The translations under genes and the position numbers were made by a program. A stretch of 64,000 bases of DNA, from the NCBI GenBank assembly GCA_964036665.1, contig OZ038529.1, positions 2,604,001 through 2,668,000 on the forward strand, given 5' to 3'. Shown here in pieces: positions 22,276 to 33,204 of this stretch. Each line of letters opens with the position of its first letter. Position 1 is the first letter of the stretch. The notes under the pieces are model-generated. The model was not told the DNA's origin, did no database searches, and saw only the letters and a list, made by a program, of their open reading frames with translations. This stretch comes from Gordius sp. MW1. Lineage: Eukaryota > Nematomorpha > Gordioida > Gordea > Gordiidae.

Positions 22276-22447
22276 TGTAGTATTCTTAACTACAATGTAG
22301 TATATCAACTACTCAGAAATCGCTGAAGCTTTTTATTACTATGCAAAATCAACTAAAACATGTGATTCCAAAAAACGTGTATATTCCACTAGGAACAACG
22401 AACTTAAACGTATATATAAATACAAAGTATAAATCTATGATATTACA
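22276..22447 (-). repeat. Gypsy-2 5' LTR
   Basis: 172 bp. On the minus strand it is followed after about 5 bases by TTGGCGCGGTAC, which begins like the TGGCGC primer sites used by several insect gypsy elements. The primer tRNA is not certain. Confidence 0.9.
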
Positions 22448-22452
22448 GCGTC

Positions 22453-22628
22453 TAAGTCTCCTCCAGTGGCAGTCCTACTCCATCAGGGTATACCTAGAAT
22501 CAAGGTGCGAATCGGTCGCGGTCACATGAGGTCATCAGACGGGTGCACCCTATCTCCTAATACCTAATGGCGGGAGAGCCCTAGAGCGCCGGACTCCTCC
22601 AGCGGTCAATAAAAGGAGGTATCCTGCC
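22453..22628. other. Spacer between Gypsy-2 and hAT-D
   Basis: GC-richer than its surroundings. No exon recognised. It continues at 23937-24090 after hAT-D. Confidence 0.4.
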
Positions 22629-23928
22629 CAGGGGTTGGTCCCAAACCCAAATCCCTGAACCCAAACCGGGTAAAACTCGATGGTTTACAAAACCCGAACC
22701 CAAACCCATTTCTGAAAATACTCTTAAAACCCGAACCCGATGAATACAAATAAGGGTTCGGGTTCGGGTTTTTAATTCTAAGATATATTGTGAATTGATA
22801 TCTCAGTATTCTCTATCACGACAATGTAACGAAAACCATACGATAGTAATTTCAATATTTTTATGTTTCCGGCATTTTTCATTCATTAATCGATACTAAT
22901 TATCTCAAGAATTATTTGTAAGTATTATATATATAATTGATATATATTAGTAATGAATGGTATGGTTTTTAAATATAATAACAGTTTTTAAAAAGTTAAA
23001 AATTACTCCATAAAAATTTGTAAATATTAAATTTAATCTACATATAATGATAAGTTTTTTCTATATTTTATATTTAAACTATAATTTATATAATAATTGT
23101 AAAATACTTTAAATATATGCACTTTAACATTTACTATAAAGAAATATCAAATGTTATATTAAAATTTTAAATTTGTTTCTCACTTGTTTGTAAAATTTAC
23201 TGAGGTCTAATTATTATACAATGTTTAAATAAGAATAGGACATATATTTTATTATTCTCTTTTAGAGTCTAGCAGTGGCGTAAATATTCTCAACGCTGAG
23301 GAGGCTAAAAACTGACATTAGAAATACCATGTCTAAGAATAGATTAAATGGATTGGCTTTATTGACAATTCATCGGGAGTTAGCTCCTACTCCCGATAAA
23401 GTTCTAAAAATTTTTGAATTTCCCCCCCCCCAGCTTGAGAAAATCCTGGCTACGCGCCTGGAGTCTAGAAATGGTGAGGGAAAATAACCCCATTAAGAAA
23501 TATTATAAAATATCTCCATTATTAAATAATTCAGAATGCCTTGCCATAAAATTGTGGTAAAAAAATGAAAGGGACACATTTAACCTGTCTTGAAAAACAT
23601 TTAGAAAGATTTCATTCAACTCTTTTTGACAAATATAAAGAAGAAAAGAAGGCATTTTATATTTGTGCTTCTCCGAAAAAACTCAAATCCAATCAAGAGT
23701 CAGAAATAATTGGCAAGTGAATTTAATTAGATGCTATTTAAAAATTAAGTTAACTATTCAATAATTTTCGAAGGTAAAAATGTATTATTAGTATAATATA
23801 ATTTCTTGAACCCGAACCGTACCCCAACCCGAACCCAATTCCTTAAACCCGAACACGAACCCAATTTCAAAATTTATGCCAAACCTGAACACGAACCCGA
23901 TTTTATTTTGGGCGGGTTAAAACCCCTG
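22629..23928. mobile_element. hAT-D: non-autonomous hAT-type element
   Basis: The ends are CAGGGGTTGG (22629) and AACCCCTG (23928), with flanking octamers ATCCTGCC and ATCCTGCT (seven of eight). Subterminal regions are filled with AACCCGAACCC-type repeats in both halves. The middle is AT-rich with no convincing transposase. It carries the 188-bp hAT-A derivative. Confidence 0.75.
23273..23460 (+). mobile_element. 188-bp internally deleted derivative of hAT-A
   Basis: The ends are CAGTGGCGTAAAT and GGCTACGCGCCTG, with a perfect 8-bp duplication GAGTCTAG at 23265-23272 and 23461-23468. The 130 bp inside align with the complement of 10210-10390, the transposase C-terminus (LNGL, IHRELAPTPD region), with stops. 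It shows how the family makes MITE-like elements by internal deletion. Confidence 0.93.
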
Positions 23929-24090
23929 ATCCTGCTTGGGAGCGCGTATTACCGAGGAAGCCTTAGGCAAGAATCCTAGGTACGGGAACCTTTTTGGCGC
24001 GCACGCCGTTATTGCGATGTGTGCCTTTATTGGCGCAATCTCCCACTATGCACACAAAGTCAGCCGACCGCAAAAACTAATAAACATACC

Positions 24091-24943
24091 TTAAGCCCAC
24101 ACTCTTCCGCCGCAAGTGCCTAGAAACATCGGCTCCGACGCCAATTTGACGGTTTGGAAAGAATTGGATTTACTCCATTGGGTTTGGCTCATAGAGCGTT
24201 TTAAAAAAACCATGGGGCGATGTATCGTTAAGATAAATTCGTACGAGGCGATACGATGGAATTTGAAAAATTCACCTAATGAGGCAAAAAGCCGGTAACG
24301 TGCTTCAAGATCAATTTGTATCGCTGTGAACTTAGTTGCCGATGAAGTTTTGCCGAAATCGTCGGTAGCCATGGTTATAAGTACTAGCGTTTCGTGCATA
24401 GGCTAAAATGGTATACCAAATCTATAAGTGTCTTTACCACGCATCTTTTTTAACACGTGAATGTATGTCTATGCACTTGAAGTGGCACACATCTTGGTTA
24501 GAATCATTTATTAAGATCTATGCTGTTAAGTTCATCTATTAGCTCTACTATGCGGGGCATGGACTCCAAAACGGCTTCCTTTGGGTAGTTTCTTAGTCCT
24601 AGTAATATATGGGCGTGTGGACTGCCGCCATGCTGAATGTCAATGCACTTCAAGCATCATTGACGAGTGTACTGCGCTCTAGACTGGGCAATTCAGTGAC
24701 TGTATCTATGCCCTCTTAAGCTTTAGGGTTTTTTAATTTCAGGACGTGTAATAGATCCGGTCATATAAATTCGCACATGTTCAGTGTTAAAAATAAGGTC
24801 TGTTTGCCTAATTGGCGAAGCATAGCAAAAAGATCCTTTTTTCGACTGGCCCAATAATGGACGGAATTAGGTATTGACTGGAGAATAGTCAAATTTGTAT
24901 TTAAACATTTTTCAAAGTATGCCCGTCCTCTATCATTTTGCAA
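24091..24943 (-). pseudogene. Helitron Rep protein relic
   Basis: Three family landmarks occur in order on the minus strand, in shifted frames. At 24943-24761 a Helitron-like N-terminal segment reads KDLFAMLRQLGKQTLFLTLN. At about 24645-24530 the rolling-circle HUH motif reads DIQHGGSPHAHILLGLRNYP, His-Ala-His being the metal ligands. At 24399-24091 a degenerate stretch contains EARYRLFASLG and LTIHRP, resembling the EAxxRLxxF and IHxP block after the catalytic region. Frameshifts and gaps make it dead. The helicase part is not adjacent; a separate helicase relic lies at 46949-47437. Confidence 0.65.
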
Positions 24944-25144
24944 GTAACGCTACACGCGTACATCGTCATTGAAATGAATAGTCAAGAAGCTGCTTGGTGT
25001 CTATTACGATTAGGCATGTCAAAATTTAGTCGGCAAATACTCTATATACCCACGGTTTGGCCGCATGATCGCCACGCGTATTTAAACCTCGAGCCCAGAT
25101 ATTGCTCAGTAGCGAGCAGACGGCCAAAAAGCCTATATCCTTAA
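24938..25144 (+). pseudogene. Second Helitron fragment, opposite strand, followed by a minisatellite unit
   Basis: The plus-strand reading NSQEAAWCLLRLGMSKFSRQ then ILYIP matches the NAQEAAYHLLRLPMSKSSRQ-type block of Helitron proteins (family knowledge). It is head-to-head with the Rep relic. Immediately after it, at about 25095-25150, CAGTAGCGAGCAGACGGCCA followed by AAAAGCC is a single unit of the Helentron-like minisatellite. Confidence 0.6.
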
Positions 25145-25150
25145 TGCTAT

Positions 25151-26339
25151 TAAAAAGAACTATTTGTATGTAATATGATATGTGAGCGAGATATTAAAAT
25201 GCTTTCGGGGCGGGTTCGCGTCGTCCACATGTCCATAATTAGGCCCACAATTAATTTTTCGAAATTTGCAATAGTAAAATAAGAAGCAATAAACACCTTT
25301 AATACTAAAATTATTTTTTTAGCATTTTATACATTAATTTTGGATTGAGTAAAAGGGTACATAAAATAGGAGCTAATTTTTTAAATTAATATAGCACGAA
25401 ATGCAAACTGAATGAACGTGACAGGTAACAATATTCCTTATAAAGTGCAATCATTAAATTAATGTAAACATTTCCATTTACATATCCGAATTAAGGCCCT
25501 ATAGTTATATTTTGTCATATTAGATTTTTTTAAATGATAAGATTATATATTAAAAAAAAATTATAGAAGCCACATTGTGGTCAGTTAAAATTTAATATAA
25601 ATTCCAGGACTTTCACAAAGTTTAAGCCCGTTATGAACTGGCCCGCATCCGTTATTAAAATTGTTTGGCCTGCCCGAGCCGGCCCATTTTCTTTTATAAG
25701 CCATGTCCATATCGGCCCGCGGGCTGGTTTTTTAGACCCGTCTGGGGATCGGGCCTGCCCGCGCAAATATTTAATCCCAATTAATATAGAAACATTAATA
25801 TTATGTGCCCTAGATTTATTTAAGGGTCATAAAATTTCAAAATTGCAATCACGATGAATGAACTGAAAACAAGTTACTTTCAATAAATTCCAAGTTTAGC
25901 TCAAACTACCAGGTTTATCCAAATATAAACTCAGACTCTGTTGTAAATTGACGAATGTAAACATATAGTTTTTTTCATGATCGAACTTTGAATTTGTACT
26001 TACTGCTCTACACATAGACTAGATACACTGCTCATCAACGTTAGTGTATCGTTTTCCGCCATTTTTTAAATGTGCCCAAATCAGGAAAGATTATATAGAT
26101 TTTGGTTAATTATAGTGTTTTTAAAAAGTAATGATAAAATGTTGAACTATATAAACATTGCACATTTCATTAAAATAATGTGAAGGTGCCGTCTGCATAT
26201 TATTAAATAATCATTTATGAACATTCTTTTTTATTTGTTAGTTAATGGTGAGAAAGGTAAATTCAGTTTTTCTTTTTTTAAATGGGGTACACTGCAGAAA
26301 GTCATGGGAGATTTTAAATTTAAAATGGTGAATTTGATA
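25151..26339. other. AT-rich interval with decayed repeats
   Basis: It holds a CCCG-rich fragment at about 25620-25775 related to hAT-B ends, and at about 26008-26060 one end of repeat family D (ACATAGACTAGATACACTGC). No gene recognised. Confidence 0.5.
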
Positions 26340-26989
26340 GTAGGGGAGACCGGGGCCTAAATAGCCATAAAAACTTAAACCACTTTTAAAAAAAACTAAT
26401 GATTATTTTTTTAATTTTTTTGTTGGAACGTAATTTTAAGGTCTATTTATACTATAGGAAAAAAATTCGGATTAAAAAAATTAATAGTTTTCTCACATAT
26501 TTAATTTAAAAAAAACAAAAAGCCTAAAAATTTAAAAAATGCCCGCGGCAAGTTTTAGCCCCTTTCGTGTGATTATCCCTTACGATTTTATTTTCTATTG
26601 GGTATGCTAACTCAAATCAATAAAAGGATCGTTTTATTACGAAAAAAACATAGAGAATGCAAATGAATATGGTTATATTTTACATAATACAAATAAAAAA
26701 GGGTCATGAAGACATTCTGCTTTAGGTACCCATAAAGACAAATTCTGCAATGGAAAAAATCTTTAAATAGTCTATTAATATTCCAAATTACACTAACATA
26801 AATTATTATTAAACAAAACTATTGTTTTTCAAATCTTGACATTTGTCTACGCAATGAAAAATGGCTACTACTAGCCCCTCACCGATTAGCCCCGCCCCCT
26901 AATTTTTTATACAAATAATAATTTATCATATTATATTGCTAATAAAAATTTAAAATTAGGCAATATTTATAGAGTAAATATCCCTTTAT

Positions 26990-27185
26990 AAGATATACGC
27001 CCTTCGGGCGTAACTGGGGGCTTCGCCCCCAGACCCCCTTGGGGGCTTCGCCCCCAAACCCCCTGCTGGGGGCTCCGCCCCCAGTCCCCCGGTGGGGGCT
27101 CTGCCCCCAAACCCCCGTTGGGGGCTACGCCCCCAAACCCCCATCTCCTGGGGGCTCCGCCCCCAGACCCCCGGAGAAGGGGGAG
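26990..27185. repeat. Array of GC-rich hairpins
   Basis: One ACGCCC-TTC-GGGCGT hairpin is followed by six palindromes of the form GGGGGCTNCGCCCCC, variants in the loop being TTCG, TCCG, TCTG and TACG. Spacers are ACCCCC-type. It sits where copy 1 of the Helentron-like element has a single GGGCC-TTC-GGCCC hairpin, followed by the same AAGGGGGAGAAGGG stretch. Confidence 0.85.
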
Positions 27186-27516
27186 AAGGGAAGAGGGGAC
27201 GACTCATCTATTCTACGTATAAATATAGCTTATTTGCTATGCAATTTATGGGCGAGAAAGGTGAGAGGGGCTAGAATCCCTATAGGGGGTAGGATAATTA
27301 CTAGGGTTTCCCCCTTGGCTAAGACAGCCAACTATGTAATATATTTTTAACCTTATAAAAGTATATATATTTTTTTACTGGGTTAATATATTTCATTTAA
27401 TTAGATTGTGATTTCATAGAAAACCTAAAAAGAAAGTTAAAAAGAAAAAATATATACCCTAATGCATAAATAATTATAAATAAATGAGTTTAAATATTTT
27501 ATTTTTACTTTTAAAT

Positions 27517-27563
27517 GTTTTGCCCCCCCCCCCAATCCAAAACCTGGCTTCGCCCATGTATAG
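27517..27563 (-). mobile_element. MITE-B end fragment
   Basis: A C-run, then CAATCCAAAACCTGGCTTCG and CCCATG: one end of the MITE-B family, truncated. Confidence 0.6.
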
Positions 27564-28087
27564 AGATAATAAGCCTAATATCTATCCTTCCCCCCCTTTC
27601 CCTCCGTTAAAACTAAACGCACACACTATCCCCCCTTTCCCTCCGTTAATTTGCCAAAAGCATATAAAAATCAATAATAATAAAACTCGGGCCTTCGGCC
27701 CTCGTGGGAAGGGGGAGAAGGGAAGGGGAGTAGGGGAAGGGAAGAGGGGAAGGGAAGAGGGGAAGGGGGAACTCTTCTATACTCCGTATAAACGTAGCAT
27801 ATTTGCTATGCAATTTATGGGCGAGAAAGGTGGGAAGGGGCGAGAATACCTATAGGGGGTATTAGATGCAAAATAATTAGTTAATTAGTTATAGGCCCTT
27901 GTAGGGGAGGACATAGGGTAATTATCAATGTTAACCAATTCAAAAACGAAAAAAAATTTCGATTTATTTGGCCAATGGTCATTTTTTTATTGGTCAGTAG
28001 CCAGCGGACGGTCAAAAATTCATATTATCATTGGTATTAACATGAACAAATATTAATTTAATTTAAAAAAATTAAAAAAAAAATTTG

Positions 28088-28157
28088 TCCCCTCACTGAC
28101 TTGAACCCCACACCTCCAGTTCACAAGCCGGCGCTATAACCACTATACCATGCTGGC
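28088..28157 (-). tRNA. tRNA-like sequence or SINE head (His-like anticodon GTG)
   Basis: On the minus strand, GCCAGCATGGTATAGTGG carries an A-box-like block and GGGTTCAAGTC a B-box-like block at the right spacing. Between them a 7-base loop TTGTGAA would place anticodon GTG. The acceptor ends do not pair well and the anticodon stem contains a wobble, so it is more likely a tRNA pseudogene or SINE head than a working tRNA. It sits inside the long inverted repeat. Confidence 0.45.
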
Positions 28158-28879
28158 TTTAAAATAGTAGAAGTTATTATGTTATTTATATAGATGATGA
28201 AATAATAAAGTTGTGTTTTATGTTTAGAAAATCAATATATTTCGTCGGTCAGTAGCCAGCGGACGGTCAAAAAGTCATATTATCAATGGTATTAACAAAA
28301 ACAAAATATTAATTTAATGTAAAAAAAAATTAAAAAAAAGTTTTTTTTTAGTTTTAAAAAAGGGCTAAATTCTTAAACTACCAGCCCGATTGCTCGAAAC
28401 TTTACCCGTAGGTGCCCAGGGCGGCCGGGGGTAAAATAACCTTTTCAGATTCCTAAAATACCTTTTCACTTTAAAAATATCGGACATTTCCCTGCCACAC
28501 GTGCGGTGTAATATCTATGACACGTAGAAAAATTTTACTAATTATATAAACTTACGCGCGCCATCTAATAAAGTACAATTCGTGTCTGAGTTTAATAGTA
28601 GATTCACTTTAATTAGAAATAACGGGCTATGCTTATACCTTTGAAGGAGGTTTCGAATTTTGTGTTAGTTTCTATCGATATATTTTATCGTAAATTAGAA
28701 TCTAATACCTATATTATTTTTTTAAATATTACTTTTTAGGTTTTCTATGAAATCACAATCTAATTAAATGAAATATATTAACCCAATAAAAAAATATATA
28801 TGCATTTATAAGGTTAAAAATATATATTACATAGTTGGCTGTCTGTTAGACCATCTATAATAAATTTTTAGGTTATATA

Positions 28880-29995
28880 TAAAATTTGGCCAATGGTCAT
28901 TTTTTTCATTGGTAAGCAGCCAGGACACGGTAAAAGTGGATATAAATTCATAAGTCAAAAAAAACGAAAAAAAAAAATTTCGAATCACATTTTGGCCAAT
29001 GGTCATTTTTTCCATCGGTCAGGAGCCAGCGGACGGCCAAAAAGTCATAATAGCAATGGTAGTAACAGGAACAATCATAATAGTCAAAAAAAACGAAAAA
29101 ATAAACTCGGATTCACATTTTGGCCAATGGTCATTTTTTTCCATTGGTCAGCAGCCAGCACACGGTAAAAGTGGATATAAATTCACAAGAGTAAAAAAAA
29201 CGAAAAAAAAATTTTCGAATCACATTTTGGCCAATGGTCATTTTTTTCCATTGGTCAGCAGCCAGGACACAATAAAAGTGGATATAAATTCATAATAGTC
29301 AAAAAAAACGAAATAAAAGTTTTCGAATCACATTTTGGCCAATGGTCATTTTATTCCATTGGTCAGCAGCCAGCGGACGGCCAAAAAGTCATAATAGCAA
29401 TGGTAGGAACAGGAACAATCATAATAGTCAAAAAAAACGAAAAAAATAATTTCGATTCACATTTTGGCCAATGGTCATTTTTTCCATCGGTCAGGAGCCA
29501 GCGGACGGCCAAAAAGTCATAATAGCAATGGTAGTAACAGGAACAATCATAATAGTCAAAAAAAACGAAAAAATAAACTCGGATGCACATTTTGGCCAAT
29601 GGTCATTTTTTTCATTGGTCAGCAGCCAACGGACGGCCAAAAAGTCTTATTATCAATGATAGTAACAAGAACAATCATAAAAGTCAAAAAAAACTCCGGG
29701 ATTCTAACCCAAAAACTAGTTAAATTGCATAGCAATTAAAAGTAAACAACTTTTATTTATGTTTATTATATAACATTGGTCAGCAGCCAGCGGACGGCCA
29801 AAAAGTCATAATAGCAATGGTAGAAACAGGAACAATTATAGTAGTCAAAAAAAACGAAAAAAATGATTTCGATTCACATTTTGGCCAATGGTCATTTTTT
29901 TCATTGGTCAGCAGCCAGCGGACGGCCAAAAATTCTTATTATCAATGATAGTAACAAGAACAATCATAAGAGTCAAAAAAAACTCCGGGATTCCA
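28880..29995 (+). repeat. Minisatellite array 2
   Basis: The same unit as array 1, with at least eight GGCCAATGGTCATTTTTT starts between 28888 and 29990. Some units carry the variant CAGCCAGGACACGG in place of CAGCCAGCGGACGG, so two subfamilies are interspersed, as in arrays 1 and 3. Confidence 0.9.
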
Positions 29996-30220
29996 ACCCC
30001 AAAACTAGTTAAATTGCATAGCAATTAAAAAGTAAACAACTTTTATTTATGTTTATTTATAACTAGTTAAATTGCATAGCATTAAAAGTAAACAACTTTT
30101 ATATTTATTATATAACCAAAACTAGTTAAATTGCATAGCAATTAAAAGTAAACAACTTTTATTTATGTTAATTATATAACTAGTTAAATTGCATAGCACA
30201 ACTTTTATCTATGTTTATTA
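29710..30220. repeat. 58-bp satellite, second cluster
   Basis: One unit at about 29715 and four more, partly truncated, at 30003-30215. Each has the TTAAATTGCATAGCA core. Confidence 0.85.
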
Positions 30221-30425
30221 TATAATAGATAATTTAACAAATCTTATATATAACCATTATATAACACACCGAGGGAGATAGAGATGAGGGGTGGGGCACC
30301 TCTTATGCATAGCAATTAAAAATAACACAGCGAGGGAGATAGAGATGAGGGGTGGGGCACCTCTTTCTCATCCATTAATTTAAAAAAGCGATAACCTAAT
30401 ATACCCAATGCAAATAGATAGGGTA

Positions 30426-30472
30426 ACGGACGACGGACGACGGACGACGGACGACGGACGACGGACGGACAC
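30426..30472. repeat. Short tandem repeat (ACGGACG)n
   Basis: About six copies of the heptamer ACGGACG. At the same place copy 1 has only two diverged units (9507-9520), so it expanded in this copy. Confidence 0.85.
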
Positions 30473-30504
30473 CAAAAAACGATCCCATAAATTGCATAGC
30501 AATT

Positions 30505-31138
30505 AAAAAGGGGTTGAAGATGATCTCCTCCACTCCCGCCCCCTAATAATACCAACTCAGCGGTGGAAGGGTAAGATAGGGAGGGGTAGGGGTTTAACGT
30601 ATAATCAATATAAAAATAAAATAAATAATATTCAAAAAACAAATTTAAAATAAAAACTTACATTGGACATAAATAGTGAGGTTTTGAATGCTCGAATAGT
30701 AAAGGTTAAATTCTTTTCTAGGTAACGACGGTATACTTGTAAAACTGAAACATGGTAACAACAGATGCGTTATCATTAAAAGGGCGAAATGGACACGACT
30801 ATATGGTAACTTAAGTGAACACATGTGACCTTTTCAAAGAGTATAAACAGAAACTTACGAATTGCTATCCTCCCCCCTTTTTTTTAATTATCAGTAAGTT
30901 GTTGAAAGGCAATATTTTATCTGTTATTTTAGCAATCATTAGAAATAGGAAATAAAGATATTGTGATTTCAATCAAGTAGTTAAAGCTTTTGAATACATA
31001 AAAACTAGTTTTATGAGTTAATTTTGATAACACAAAAACTAAATGTTAATATGTTTGGGAATAATTTGTTATTGATAAGGTTTTTTTAAGTCTAGAAATG
31101 GATAAATGTCTGAAAACATTAAATTCTTACAAAAATGT
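30505..31138. other. Interval between two Helentron-like copies
   Basis: It starts with a GA/CT-rich patch (CTCCTCCACTCCCGCCCCCT) and becomes AT-rich. No gene recognised. Confidence 0.45.
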
Positions 31139-32919
31139 TTATTGGTCAGCAGCCAACGGACGGCCAAAAAGGCTTATTATCAATGGTAGGAACAAGAACA
31201 ATCATTTGTGGCTTATAATAAAAATTTTTGAAAATAAAATTTAAATATATAAAAATGCGTTAGATATTAAAAAATATGACTTTTAAAAATAAGATGTAAT
31301 AATAATTAGATTTATTAATAAGATATCTAAAAATAAAATAGTATAGATATTCAAAAATGATATAAGTCATTTTTTTAATTGGTCAGCAGCCAGGACAGGG
31401 TAGAGGTGGTTATAAATTCATAATAGTCAAAAAAACGAAAAAATAATTTTCGAATCACATTTTGGCCAATGGTCATTTTTTTCATTGGTCAGCAGCCAGG
31501 ACACGGTAAAAGTGGATATAAATTTATAAGAGTCAAAACAAAAAACAAAAAAAAAATTTTCGAATCACATTTTGGCCAATGGTCATTTTTTTTAATTGGT
31601 CAGTTCCAACAGATGGTCTATAAATCAGTGTTAGCGAAAAAAAACGAAAAAAAAAATTTCGATTCACATTTTGGCCAATGGTCAATTTTTTCATTGGTCA
31701 GCACCCAACGGACGGCCAAAACGTCTTATTATCAATGGTAGTAACAGGAACAATCATAAGAGTCGAAAAAAAACGAAAAAATAAACTTGGATTCACATTT
31801 TGGCCAATGGTCAATTTTTTCATTGGTCAGCAGCCAACGGACGGCCAAAACGTCTTATTATCAATGGTAGTAACAGGAACAATCATAATAGTCGAAAAAA
31901 ACGAAAAAATAAACTTGGATTCACATTTTGGCCAATGGTCAATTTTTTCATTGGTCAGCAGCCAACGGACGGCCAAAACGTCTTATTATCAATGGTAGTA
32001 ACAGGAACAATCATAATAGTCGGAAAAAAAACGAAAAAATAAACTTGGATTCACATTTTGGCCAATGGTCATTTTTTTCATTGGTCAGCACCCAACGGAC
32101 GGCCAAAAAGTCATAATAGCAATGGTAGTAACAGGGACAATCATAAGAGTTAAAAAAAACTCCGGGATTCTAACCCCAAAACTAGTTAAATTGCATAGCA
32201 AATAAAAGTAAACAACTTTTATTTCTGTTTATTATATAACATTGGTCAGCAGCCAACGGACGGCCAAAAAGTCATAATAGCAATGGTAGAAACAGGAACA
32301 ATCATAATAGTCGAAAAAAAACGAAAAAAATAATTTCGATTCACATTTTGGCCAATGGTCATTTTTTTCATTGGTCAGCAGCCAGCGGACGGCCAAAAAT
32401 TCTTATTATCAATGATAGTAACAAGAACAAACAGGGACAATCATAAGAGTCAAAAAAAACTCCGGGATTCTAACCCAAAAACTAGTTAAATTGCATAGCA
32501 ATTAAAAGTAAACAACTTTTATTTATGTTTATTATATAACATTGGTCAGCAGCCAGCGGACGGCCAAAAAGTCATAATAACAATGGTAGAAACAGGAACA
32601 ATCATAATAGTCAAAAAAAACGAAAAAATAATTTCGATTCACATTTTGGCCAATGGTCATTTTTTTCATTGGTCAGCAGCCAGCGGACGGCCAAAAATTC
32701 TTATTATCAATGATAGTAACAAGAACAATCATAAAAGTCAAAAAAAACTCCGGGATTCTAACCCCAAAACTAGTTAAATTAACATTAATATTCGAATTCC
32801 AAGCGGTTTTAGCAGTAAACAAGCCGAAGTCATTCGGTGCGTGACATCCACGTTCGGTATCCACGTTCGGTGCGTGACAAAACAAATTGGAAAGTGAGCC
32901 CATAAATTGCATAGCAATT
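31139..32919 (-). mobile_element. Helentron-like copy 3, minisatellite-rich
   Basis: The 5' end on the minus strand is at 32919 (AATTGCTATGCAATTTATGG then GCTC). Array 3 (31380-32760) has very regular units at 31672, 31801, 31929 and 32058 with spacing close to 128 bp, and single 58-bp satellite units at about 32180 and 32485. A 3' hairpin end is not found before 31139, where only a lone half unit occurs. Confidence 0.65.
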
Positions 32920-33204
32920 AATAAAACTTAAATTAGTCTAAAATATGCAGGCTAAAAAATTTTATGCGCAAAATACAAAATTTTGTCAAGGCTACCAACA
33001 GCCCCGAAAAATTGTTTTTCCTCTATAAAAATTTAAACTTTATTTTTTCTAAACAAAAAATTTTTTACTTATACCTTATGGAAAAATACACATATAGTTT
33101 AAATTTTAATTGTATATCATTATTATTTTAAAAAATAATTACAAAGATAATAGTAGCCCCGGTCTCCCCTACACAATTTAACATATGGAGCAATGGCATC
33201 ATCA

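Larger units (their letters stand above)
14804..22452 (-). mobile_element. Gypsy-2: nearly intact Ty3/gypsy element, minus strand
   Basis: Two 172-bp LTRs (14809-14980 and 22276-22447) read TGTAGTATTC...GATATTACA and look identical by eye. A 5-bp duplication GCGTC stands at 14804-14808 and 22448-22452. A polypurine tract (AATAGGGAGAAA, minus strand) abuts the 3' LTR. The gag-pol frame spans 22226 to 18657 and its tail continues at 15196-14993, because hAT-B is inserted in between. Near-identical LTRs and one nonsense codon indicate a recent insertion. The reading order is zinc knuckles, protease, RT, RNase H, integrase. No env-like ORF is seen. Confidence 0.93.
27323..28843. repeat. Long inverted repeat, arms about 110 bp
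   Basis: The left arm 27323-27432 (GACAGCCAACTATGTAATAT...CATAGAAAACCTAAAAAG) is matched inverted at 28732-28843 with few differences. The loop of about 1.3 kb contains a MITE-B end, the 5' part of a Helentron-like copy and a tRNA-like sequence. It may be a TIR transposon or an inverted duplication. Confidence 0.75.
26990..30504 (-). mobile_element. Helentron-like copies 2a and 2b, overlapping
   Basis: A 5' end (AATTGCTATGCAATTTATGG, minus strand) lies at 30504. Two candidate 3' ends follow: the hairpin array at 26990 with its subterminal repeat at 27234-27253, and a GGGCC-TTC-GGCCC hairpin at 27690 with its subterminal repeat at 27803-27822. The 27690-28070 segment is nearly identical to 4886-5260 of copy 1. 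One copy probably inserted into another. The exact nesting cannot be settled by eye. Confidence 0.6.
26340..33172. mobile_element. Possible TIR element interrupted by Helentron-like copies
   Basis: GTAGGGGAGACCGGGGC at 26340-26356 has its exact complement at 33156-33172. Inner flanks are weakly similar inverted AT-rich sequence with occasional agreement (ACTATA...TTTTTCC). A single ancient DNA transposon of under 1 kb, later split by the 26990-32919 insertions, would explain the arrangement. Two independent solo copies in opposite orientation are the alternative. Target duplication not identified. Confidence 0.45.

Noticed and set aside
28088-28157. Functional tRNA-His
   Set aside because: Acceptor-stem pairing fails and the sequence lies inside a repeat cluster. 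Kept only as a tRNA-like or SINE-head candidate.
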